Source of the DNA: an uncultured Clostridia bacterium
Lineage (GTDB): Bacteria; Bacillota; Clostridia; Lachnospirales; Lachnospiraceae
Length of the DNA stretch: 5,241 nucleotides
Reading direction: 5' to 3'
Assembly (NCBI GenBank): GCA_947178045.1
Contig: CAMWWR010000170.1
Span: 1 to 5,241, forward strand
The notes beneath the pieces are model-generated. The model was not told the DNA's origin and searched no databases. It was given only the letters and a program-made list of their open reading frames with translations. This document shows, one piece after another, positions 1 to 5,084 of the stretch (position 1 is its first letter; each line of letters opens with the position of its first letter). The translations under genes and the position numbers were made by a program.

Positions 1-267
1 ACCATCAGCCTCAGCTTTCTGTTTGCCGGCTACTGCATCATTGTCGGCTCTGTTTTCCAGGCGCTCGGCAACGGCGTTTACAGCCTGATTATTTCCGTTG
101 CGAGGCAGCTCGTTGTCATTCTGCCCGCCGCCTGGCTTTTGGCAAAGCTCTTCGGCCTCCCCGCCGTATGGTTTTCCATCCCGCTCGCCGAGCTGGTGTC
201 CGTGTCGCTTTCTACGTTTTTCCTGCGGCGGATCTACCGGGAGAAGCTGAAGGGGCTGCCGGATTGA
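1..267 (+). CDS. MATE-family efflux transporter, C-terminal fragment (5' end outside the window)
   Basis: This is the last 88 codons of a membrane transporter, open from the first base of the window and ending in TGA. The fragment is strongly hydrophobic, with two to three membrane helices separated by short loops. It contains FQALGNGVYSLIISVARQ and LLAKLFGLPAVWFSIPLAE, the usual pattern of the last helices of MATE (multidrug and toxic compound extrusion) proteins, and ends in a basic cytoplasmic tail (RRIYREKLKG). MATE proteins are inner-membrane antiporters that export drugs or metabolites using a Na+ or H+ gradient; the substrate cannot be told from this piece. The codon style is GC-rich, like the next two genes. 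The 170-bp gap and a separate strong promoter downstream make co-transcription with the next gene unlikely to be required. The family call is fairly safe; the subfamily is unknown. Confidence 0.85.
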   Translation, partial: TISLSFLFAGYCIIVGSVFQALGNGVYSLIISVARQLVVILPAAWLLAKLFGLPAVWFSIPLAELVSVSLSTFFLRRIYREKLKGLPD

Positions 268-273
268 TTCCCC

Positions 274-309
274 GGCGGCAGCGCGGTTCCGGCGCGGACC
301 TGCGCCGCC
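274..309 (+). other. GC-rich hairpin just after the MATE gene, no T-tract
   Basis: GGCGGC (274-279) pairs with GCCGCC (304-309). GCG (281-283) can continue against TGC (301-303), and an inner GGTTC/GGACC pairing closes the loop. It lies seven bases after the MATE stop codon, where a terminator would be expected. However, the bases that follow are A-rich (CGAAAAAATATT), not T-rich, so it is not a standard intrinsic terminator in either direction. It may stabilise the 3' end of the MATE message or be a chance GC-rich fold. Confidence 0.35.
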
Positions 310-323
310 CGAAAAAATATTAT

Positions 324-356
324 AAATTGATTACAATTTGTTAAACACGATTGTAA
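324..356 (+). promoter_or_regulatory. Overlapping inverted and direct repeats at the promoter, possible operator
   Basis: Three symmetries overlap upstream of and on the -35 box. TTACAAT (331-337) is the exact reverse complement of ATTGTAA (350-356), with a 12-bp centre. AAATTG (324-329) is the exact reverse complement of CAATTT (334-339), with a 4-bp centre. GATTACAA (329-336) and GATTGTAA (349-356) form an imperfect direct repeat 20 bp apart, about two helical turns. Such arrangements are typical binding sites for dimeric regulators, but AT-rich promoter DNA produces chance palindromes easily. No regulator is encoded in the window to match to it. Confidence 0.4.
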
Positions 357-379
357 ATTCGGCCGCCTTGCAGTATAAT
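351..379 (+). promoter_or_regulatory. SigA-type promoter of the xpaC-telA operon
   Basis: TTGTAA (351-356) and a perfect TATAAT (374-379) are separated by the optimal 17 bp. The 40 bp upstream (311-350) are markedly AT-rich and could act as an UP element, in contrast to the GC-rich flanking DNA. Transcription would start near 386, giving a leader of about 50 nt before the ATG at 438. The -35 hexamer is embedded in the right arm of an inverted repeat (331-356), so access to this promoter may be controlled. The call rests on sequence alone. Confidence 0.85.
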
Positions 380-437
380 CAAGCACAGGAAGAAAAGAGA
401 AAAGCAGCCTTTTAAACTGCTTGGAAATGGGGACGCT

Positions 438-2093
438 ATGCATAATTCCGATCTTGCGGATCAGATCGAAAACGCAGTGGAAAACGCTCTCGTGACGAGC
501 GATTTTTCCAAATTGAATAAAAGTATCACGACGGCGGTCAACACCTCCATCGCACAGATCAATACAAGCCAGCACCGCTTTTATCAGCACTATGAGAACG
601 AAGAGGTGACCATGGAGCAGCTTGAGCATGTGGAGGGCGAGGTTGTCAGCGGCGACGCGCGCGCCGATTACACCGCCCGCAGGCGCGCCGCCAGGGCCGA
701 GGAGGAACGCGCCCGCTACAACAGCCGGCAGGCGCAGGAGGCGCGAAGGCAGGCCGCCGAGGCAAGACGCCGCGAGGAAGCGGCCCGCAGACAGCAGGAG
801 CGCAGCCGCTACCAGAACACGCAGGGCGGCGCCTCGCAGCACAGAACCTTTCAGTCTTACAGTCAGAGACGGACGGACTCCGGACCGCGCACGCAGCACT
901 CCGTTCAGCCGCAGCAGCGCCGCAATGCCGCCGACATCGTCCCGATCAGCCGCAATCCGGCGGGCCGTGTGTCCGGCACGCTGCTGACCGTATTCGGTGC
1001 GATCGGACTGATCGGCGGGTTCCTGATGGCCATACTGTTCGGAATGATAGAGGGCATCGGTTTTATGCCCTTTTACGTTTATGACAGCCTGATGAGTTTC
1101 TTCAGCATGAGCATCCTGGTCGGAGGCGTCATGCTCGCCGTCGGTACGAGAAAGCGCCGGCGCATCCGGCGGTTTTATCAGTATGTCCGCCAGCTCCGCG
1201 GCCGCACCTACTGCTCCATCCGTGAGCTCTCCTCCCACATCGGACGCTCAAGGCGCTTTGTGCTTCGGGATCTGCGCAAAATGATCTCACTCGGGATGTT
1301 TCCTGAGGGGCATATCGACGACCAGCAGACCTGCGTCATACTGAACGGCGCGACCTACGACCAGTATCTGAAGGCACAGAACAGCTATCTCGCCCGCCAG
1401 ATGGAGCAGCGGCTGGCCGCCGGACGCATCCGCGGCGACCGTCCCGATACGGATTTCTCCGCCGAAAGCGGATTTTTCGGCACGGACGCCGGTTCCGGAA
1501 ACGCCAGCTTCCATACCGCACCGGGAACCGGCTCCTCCTTCAGCACGTCGGGCGGCGCGGCCTCCGGCTCTGCAGCCGAGGGGAGGCAGGCTTCCTCCGA
1601 CTCTGCAGCCGCGGGCGATTCCGGCAATCGCCGCAGCTCGCTTCCGCCGAGGGTGCTGCAGGTGCTCTCCGCGGGCGACAACTACCTGACGCAGATCCGC
1701 GAGGCAAACGTCGCCATCCCGGGCGAGATCATTTCCAAAAAGCTGGATCATCTCGAGGAAATTATCCGGAAGATCTACGCTCGCATCGAGGAACAGCCGG
1801 AACAGGTCGACGATCTGGATAAATTTATCAATTATTACCTGCCGACAACGCTGAAGCTCGTCAACGCCTACCGCAGCTTCGACGCCCAGTCCGTGCAGGG
1901 CGACAATATTCTGAGCGCAAAAAAGGAGATCGAATCTACGCTGGATACGATCAATTATGCTTTTGAAACGCTGCTCGACAGCATGTACGAGGACGACGCG
2001 CTCGATATCTCGACCGACATCTCCGTGCTGCAGACCATGTTCGCGCAGGAGGGCCTGACAAAGGGCGCATTTGATAAAGCAAGGCCGGAATAA
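438..2093 (+). CDS. xpaC: XpaC-like protein (5-bromo-4-chloroindolyl phosphate hydrolysis family) with membrane hairpin and winged-helix-like segment
   Basis: 551 residues. Residues 1-45 are a helical N-terminus. Residues 78-122 are a highly charged Arg/Ala/Glu helix, followed by a Gln/Ser/Arg-rich stretch to about 165. Two membrane helices (about 178-204 and 212-236) are joined by a short loop and flanked by basic residues on both sides, so both soluble parts should be cytoplasmic. Residues 247-310 resemble a winged helix (IRELSSHIGRSRRFVLRDL, then GMFPEGHID). Residues 338-400 are a Ser/Gly/Ala linker. The C-terminal helical region 402-545 carries the family hallmark FINYYLPTTLKLVNAY (463-478) and is what assigns the protein. 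The family name comes from an old Bacillus phenotype; I see no hydrolase catalytic motif, so enzyme activity is doubtful. A GGGGA box (429-433) precedes the ATG and the N-terminus looks family-typical. It is the first gene of an operon with telA. The family is sure, the molecular role unknown. Confidence 0.88.
   Translation: MHNSDLADQIENAVENALVTSDFSKLNKSITTAVNTSIAQINTSQHRFYQHYENEEVTMEQLEHVEGEVVSGDARADYTARRRAARAEEERARYNSRQAQEARRQAAEARRREEAARRQQERSRYQNTQGGASQHRTFQSYSQRRTDSGPRTQHSVQPQQRRNAADIVPISRNPAGRVSGTLLTVFGAIGLIGGFLMAILFGMIEGIGFMPFYVYDSLMSFFSMSILVGGVMLAVGTRKRRRIRRFYQYVRQLRGRTYCSIRELSSHIGRSRRFVLRDLRKMISLGMFPEGHIDDQQTCVILNGATYDQYLKAQNSYLARQMEQRLAAGRIRGDRPDTDFSAESGFFGTDAGSGNASFHTAPGTGSSFSTSGGAASGSAAEGRQASSDSAAAGDSGNRRSSLPPRVLQVLSAGDNYLTQIREANVAIPGEIISKKLDHLEEIIRKIYARIEEQPEQVDDLDKFINYYLPTTLKLVNAYRSFDAQSVQGDNILSAKKEIESTLDTINYAFETLLDSMYEDDALDISTDISVLQTMFAQEGLTKGAFDKARPE
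1561..1615 (+). repeat. 33-bp in-frame duplication in the XpaC linker
   Basis: A 22-base segment at 1561-1582 recurs at 1594-1615 with 20 of 22 bases identical; both copies contain CTCTGCAGCCG. The offset is 33 bp, exactly 11 codons, so residues 376-382 (SGSAAEG) are echoed by 387-393 (SDSAAAG). This points to slippage or unequal recombination lengthening a flexible low-complexity linker without breaking the frame. Confidence 0.7.
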
Positions 2094-2117
2094 CGGCATA
2101 AGACAGTCTGATGCATT

Positions 2118-2148
2118 AAGGAAGCGCTGATTAAATCAGCGTTTCCTT
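2118..2148 (+). promoter_or_regulatory. Strong intercistronic stem-loop between xpaC and telA
   Basis: AAGGAAGCGCTGAT (2118-2131) pairs over 14 consecutive positions with ATCAGCGTTTCCTT (2135-2148), leaving a 3-nt TAA loop. Every pair is Watson-Crick except one G-U (2124/2142). It starts 25 nt after the xpaC stop and ends 19 nt before the telA ribosome binding site. There is no T-run after it (GAATTATGAAG follows), so it does not look like a full intrinsic terminator. It more likely protects or separates the two halves of the message, or gives partial termination that sets the XpaC:TelA ratio. The structure is seen in the sequence; the role is inferred. Confidence 0.7.
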
Positions 2149-2167
2149 GAATTATGAAGCAAAAACG

Positions 2168-2175
2168 AAGGGGGA
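2168..2175 (+). promoter_or_regulatory. Ribosome binding site that fixes the telA start
   Basis: AAGGGGGA lies 7 nt before ATG 2183. An in-frame upstream TTG at 2147 would add 12 residues, but it falls inside the intercistronic stem-loop and has no such site, so the ATG is the real start. Confidence 0.85.
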
Positions 2176-2182
2176 TATTATC

Positions 2183-3340
2183 ATGAGTGAAGATGTATTG
2201 AAGGATTTTCAGGCGGCGCCGACGCTGACCTTTGAGCCGTTTGCCGAGGAGAAGGCTCCTTTGTCCGCGGGAGCGCAGTCCGCCGCGGTTGAGGAGCTGC
2301 AGAAGCCTGCCTTTGACGAGAGCAGTCTCTCCCCGGAGGAGCTGAAGCAGGTCGAGGCTTTTTCCGAGCAGATCGATCTGAACAATTCCCAGATGATCCT
2401 GCAGTTCGGCGCGGGCGCACAGAAGAAAATGGCGGATTTTTCCGAGACTGCGCTGAACAATGTCCGCACAAAGGATCTCGGCGAGATCGGCGACATGCTC
2501 TCGAATGTCGTAACCGAACTCAAGGGCTTCAACGAGGAGGAGGACAAGGGCTTTTTCAGCAAGTTCCGCAAGGCCTCCGACCGCCTGACCGGCATGCACG
2601 CGAAATACGCCAAAGCCGAGGTCAATGTCAACAAGATTACACAGGTGCTGGAATCCCATCAGCGGCAGCTGCTCAAGGACGTTGCCATGCTTGACAAAAT
2701 GTATGATCTGAACAAGACCTATTTTAAGGAACTGTCGATGTACATTCTCGCCGGCAAAAAGAAGCTCGCGAAAATTCAGTCCGAGGAGCTTCCGGCGCTG
2801 ATGCAGAAGGCTGCGCAGACCGGTCTGCCGGAGGACGCACAGGCGGCAAATGATCTCTCCGCAATGTGCAACCGTTTTGAGAAAAAGCTCCACGATCTGG
2901 AGCTGACCCGAATGGTGTCCATACAGACCGCGCCGCAGATCCGCCTTGTGCAGAGCAGCGACACGCTCATGTCCGAGAAAATCCAGTCAACGATCGTCAA
3001 TACCATTCCTCTCTGGAAGAGCCAGATGGTGCTGGCGCTCGGCGTGACGCATTCCGAGCAGGCTGCCAAGGCGCAGCGTGAGGTCACCGACGTGACGAAC
3101 GAGCTGCTCCGCAAAAACGCCGCGACGCTCAAGATGGCAACGATCGAGGCCGCGAAGGAATCCGAGCGCAGCATTGTCGATATCGAGACCCTGAAGATCA
3201 CGAACGAGTCTCTGATCTCCACGCTCGACGAGGTTCTGCGCATTCAGACCGAGGGCCATCAGAAGCGCCAGGAGGCAGAGCTGGAGCTGAACCGCATCGA
3301 GAACGAGCTGAAGGCGAAGCTGCTGGAAATTCGCCGCTGA
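2183..3340 (+). CDS. telA: TelA/YaaN-family toxic anion resistance protein
   Basis: 385 residues from ATG 2183, chosen because AAGGGGGA lies 7 nt upstream. The N-terminal 50 residues are acidic and probably disordered. The rest is almost wholly alpha-helical with long coiled-coil-like segments (about 140-205 and 295-385). Family-typical stretches are VNVNKITQVLESHQRQLLKD (147-166), LNKTYFKELSMYILAGKKKL (176-195), and the highly conserved TRMVSIQTAPQIRLVQ (242-257) followed by STIVNTIPLWKSQMVLALG (269-287). There is no signal peptide or membrane helix, so the protein is cytoplasmic. Members were first linked to tellurite resistance on plasmids; chromosomal homologues such as Bacillus YaaN are connected with toxic-anion and envelope stress, and their biochemistry is unclear. 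The gene lies 89 bp after an XpaC-like gene, the same pairing as in Bacillus, and probably shares its promoter. Length is normal. The family is very sure; actual tellurite resistance is not implied. Confidence 0.95.
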   Translation: MSEDVLKDFQAAPTLTFEPFAEEKAPLSAGAQSAAVEELQKPAFDESSLSPEELKQVEAFSEQIDLNNSQMILQFGAGAQKKMADFSETALNNVRTKDLGEIGDMLSNVVTELKGFNEEEDKGFFSKFRKASDRLTGMHAKYAKAEVNVNKITQVLESHQRQLLKDVAMLDKMYDLNKTYFKELSMYILAGKKKLAKIQSEELPALMQKAAQTGLPEDAQAANDLSAMCNRFEKKLHDLELTRMVSIQTAPQIRLVQSSDTLMSEKIQSTIVNTIPLWKSQMVLALGVTHSEQAAKAQREVTDVTNELLRKNAATLKMATIEAAKESERSIVDIETLKITNESLISTLDEVLRIQTEGHQKRQEAELELNRIENELKAKLLEIRR

Positions 3341-3356
3341 GCGGCAAATCTGCCGC
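3333..3356 (+). terminator. Competing short hairpins at the telA stop codon, weak terminator candidate
   Basis: GCGGCA (3341-3346) pairs with TGCCGC (3351-3356) around a 4-nt loop, directly after the TGA. The same GCGGC can instead pair backwards with GCCGC (3333-3337), placing the stop codon TGA in the loop. No T-run follows directly; the nearest pyrimidine-rich stretch (CTTTCTTTCTG) is about 35 nt downstream. A terminator is expected here because composition and gene content change, but the evidence is weak. Confidence 0.3.
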
Positions 3357-3401
3357 AGACCTGCAGCAGCGCCTCCCGTCATTACTCCGCTTTCTTTCTG
3401 C

Positions 3402-3428
3402 ATATTTTCAGGGCATGATTGCTGTACA
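3402..3428 (+). repeat. Left copy of the 27-bp imperfect direct repeat bracketing the esterase gene
   Basis: This segment matches 4292-4318 at 23 of 27 positions, at a constant offset of 890 bp with no gaps. Shared blocks are ATATTTTCAG, then after two differing bases CAT, after one ATTGCTG, and after one ACA. It lies in the non-coding gap between telA and the esterase. It also contains the left arm of a local stem: ATTGCTG (3418-3424) pairs with CAGCAAT (3436-3442). Confidence 0.65.
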
Positions 3429-3485
3429 TAGTCTGCAGCAATGGCGGGCAGATTACGGCATTGGCACGGAAAGGAAAGGTAAAAA

Positions 3486-4292
3486 ATGGCTTTATTACAT
3501 GTAGACTTTTTTTCAACGGTGCTCGGAATGAGCATGAATATGGACGTAATATTGCCCCAGCAGACCTGGGGGCAGATCGGCATGGAGGGGAAGGGTTCGA
3601 AGGGAAAATACAAGACAATGTATCTTCTCCACGGCATGAGCGATGATCAGACCATCTGGCAGAGAAGAACATCCATCGAACGTTATACCAGCAAGCTGGG
3701 CATCGCCGTGGTGATGCCCACCACCCATCTTGCCTTTTACACGGATACGGCCTACGGCATGAAGTACTGGACCTTCATTTCTCAGGAACTGCCCAAAATC
3801 TGCCGGGAATTTTTCCCACAGATGTCAACAGAGCCGGAGGATACCCTGGCCGCAGGATTGTCCATGGGAGGCTACGGAGCGTGGAAGCTGGGGCTGGGCG
3901 CCAGTGATACCTTCGGCGCGGCGGCATCTTTGTCCGGGGCATTGGATATTGTGGCGGATTACCGGAGAAATATGGAAGAAAATCCGGAAAACCGTGCTCT
4001 TTTTGAAGGGATTTTCACTTCCGTGGAAGCACTTACGGGATCAGATAACGACTTGATGGCACTGGCGGACAGGCTTGCGGCGAAGAAGAAAAAACTGCCC
4101 AGACTCTATGCGTGGTGCGGGACCTCAGATTTTCTGTATCAGGGCAACCTGAAAGCATGGGAGTATGTAAAAAAGCTGGGATATGACCTGACGAGTGAGG
4201 AATCTGAGGGGGACCACCAGTGGAAGTACTGGGATGCGAAAATCCAGGATGTGCTTCGCTGGTGGCTCGGAACGGATATGGATCTACAATAA
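3486..4292 (+). CDS. Cytoplasmic serine esterase, tributyrin-esterase/esterase-D type alpha/beta hydrolase
   Basis: 268 residues, close to the usual length of this esterase family. The start ATG has AAAGGAAAGG ending 6 nt upstream. The alpha/beta-hydrolase landmarks are in order: an oxyanion-hole HG at 49-50 (YLLHGMSDD), the nucleophile elbow GLSMG at 124-128 with Ser126, the acid Asp215 in CGTSDFLY, and His244 in GDHQWKYW. It should hydrolyse short-chain acyl esters such as tributyrin, acetylated sugars or S-formylglutathione-like thioesters; the natural substrate cannot be read from sequence. No signal peptide, so it is cytoplasmic. Composition and codons (more AGA and GGA, about 50% GC in sampled lines) differ from the telA operon, and the gene is bracketed by a 27-bp direct repeat. 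Its stop overlaps the 3' end of the convergent gene by 9 bp. No convincing promoter was found in the 145-bp gap upstream. Fold and active site are sure; the substrate is not. Confidence 0.92.
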   Translation: MALLHVDFFSTVLGMSMNMDVILPQQTWGQIGMEGKGSKGKYKTMYLLHGMSDDQTIWQRRTSIERYTSKLGIAVVMPTTHLAFYTDTAYGMKYWTFISQELPKICREFFPQMSTEPEDTLAAGLSMGGYGAWKLGLGASDTFGAAASLSGALDIVADYRRNMEENPENRALFEGIFTSVEALTGSDNDLMALADRLAAKKKKLPRLYAWCGTSDFLYQGNLKAWEYVKKLGYDLTSEESEGDHQWKYWDAKIQDVLRWWLGTDMDLQ

Positions 4293-5009
4293 TATTTTCA
4301 GAACATCATTGCTGCACAGCAGGGCGAGGTCACCGGTCTGCAGCTCATCCAGGCAGACCGTGTTGACAAGCCGGAATTCCCTGCGTTCTTCCTCGTCCTG
4401 ATAAGCAAAGCATATATATGGTTCAAATTCCAGAAGCTTTGCAAACAGCCCGCGGTAGTAACGGAACTCCTCCCAGGCATGAACACTGCGGCGTATCTGC
4501 CGTTCGCGGATCGCCTCTTCGGAGTAGGAACAAGCATACATCAGCATCTTATCCTTCAAAAGCTCTTCTGTAATTTGCTCCAGTTCCACCAGCTTTTCCT
4601 TTTTCTCATTTAATACTGCTCTTTCCAGATCAGATAAAATTCCGCCCGTCTCTGCCTGGCGAACCTCCAGCGACAACTGCGCGCACCTCTTGAAATACGA
4701 GTTTACCTGCTTTGCATATTCCGAAAAGCCCTCTTCTTTTTGCTTCTGCCGGACACGCTGAAAAAAATCATTTTCTTTTTGGACTGCCCGTTTGTAATCA
4801 GAAGCAGACAATTCATACGGATACTTCCCTTCGTCCTGCAGCGTCCGCACGCAGGAGCCTGCGAGAGGTTCAAGATAGCACCTCTCGTTGTGATAATATC
4901 CCTTCCAGCCATCCGGTAAATAATCGACACAACTGCGGTCATATCCTTCCTTATTCAGGAAAACCATGGCTTCGATGCTTTTTACAAAAATCAGGTTGCA
5001 CTGATACAT
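4284..5009 (-). CDS. Hypothetical protein, 241 aa, helical, function unknown
   Basis: I do not recognise this protein. It is 241 residues and has no signal peptide or clear membrane helix. The N-terminal part (1-66) is rich in Tyr, Gly and Cys (GYDRSCVDYLPDGWKGYY). A long charged helical stretch (about 67-155, rich in Lys/Glu/Gln) may form a coiled coil. A Tyr/Phe-rich, acidic C-terminal part (175-241) ends in LLCSNDVLKILL. There are nine cysteines, but no CxxC pair or other metal-site pattern that I can see. The start is well supported by GGGAGG 5 nt upstream. The reading frame stays open for 241 codons in AT-richer DNA (about 38-48% GC in sampled lines), unlike the GC-rich shadow frames elsewhere, so I believe it is real. 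It converges on the esterase with a 9-bp overlap and is probably transcribed alone from the right. Confidence 0.8.
   Translation of the reverse strand: MYQCNLIFVKSIEAMVFLNKEGYDRSCVDYLPDGWKGYYHNERCYLEPLAGSCVRTLQDEGKYPYELSASDYKRAVQKENDFFQRVRQKQKEEGFSEYAKQVNSYFKRCAQLSLEVRQAETGGILSDLERAVLNEKKEKLVELEQITEELLKDKMLMYACSYSEEAIRERQIRRSVHAWEEFRYYRGLFAKLLEFEPYICFAYQDEEERREFRLVNTVCLDELQTGDLALLCSNDVLKILL
4292..4318 (+). repeat. Right copy of the 27-bp imperfect direct repeat
   Basis: Matches 3402-3428 at 23 of 27 bases. It begins on the last base of the esterase stop codon (TAA 4290-4292) and lies inside the last codons of the minus-strand gene, where it encodes CSNDVLKI. Read in the same frame on the minus strand, the left copy would give YSNHALKI. 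The base differences change the amino acids, so codon-level selection does not explain the likeness, although it leaves open that the left copy is a decayed gene end. Confidence 0.65.
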
Positions 5010-5014
5010 AAGAA

Positions 5015-5020
5015 CCTCCC
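5015..5020 (-). promoter_or_regulatory. Ribosome binding site of the 241-aa hypothetical gene
   Basis: On the minus strand GGGAGG is followed by TTCTT and the ATG at 5009-5007, an optimal 5-nt spacing. This supports both the start codon and the reality of the gene. Confidence 0.85.
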
Positions 5021-5040
5021 GAAAATCGGATTGGATTCAT

Positions 5041-5083
5041 CGCCTTTTTGCAGAAAGCTTTCGCCCGCTGGATTTCAAAGGCG
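5041..5083 (-). other. Possible stem in the leader of the 241-aa gene
   Basis: CGCCTTT (5041-5047) is the exact reverse complement of AAAGGCG (5077-5083). On the minus-strand transcript the stem continues, after a 5-nt bulge, with GAAA (5076-5073) against TTTC (5056-5053). It ends about 20 nt upstream of the ribosome binding site. It could be a leader fold that affects stability or translation, but there is no T-tract and no match to a riboswitch class that I recognise. Confidence 0.35.
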
Positions 5084-5084
5084 T

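Noticed and set aside
234..1238. Minus-strand frame of 334 codons opposite the start of the XpaC-like gene
   Set aside because: Its translation is a low-complexity mix of Ala, Arg and Leu expected from the antisense of GC-rich codons. It has no ribosome binding site and runs across the strong plus-strand promoter.
1287..2099. Minus-strand frame of 270 codons opposite the XpaC C-terminus
   Set aside because: It is the antisense of the conserved XpaC region; the plus-strand product has clear family motifs (YLPTTLKL), and this one has none.
2147..2182. Alternative TTG start that would add 12 residues to TelA
   Set aside because: The TTG lies inside the 14-bp stem-loop and lacks a ribosome binding site, while ATG 2183 has AAGGGGGA 7 nt upstream.
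1955..2893. Minus-strand frame of 312 codons opposite xpaC 3' end and telA 5' end
   Set aside because: It spans two real genes and the intercistronic hairpin, has no recognisable motif, and its Leu-rich sequence is the mirror of the helical TelA codons.
3382..3672. Minus-strand frame ending near the left repeat copy, considered as the remnant of a second copy of the orphan gene
   Set aside because: Similarity to the orphan gene is limited to the 27-bp repeat (YSNHALKI against CSNDVLKI). Upstream of it I could align no further residues or bases, so a pseudogene is not supported.
4308..4322. Short palindrome ATTGCTGCACAGCAG near the convergent gene ends as a terminator
   Set aside because: The complementary arms leave a loop of only two bases and no T-run follows on either strand.
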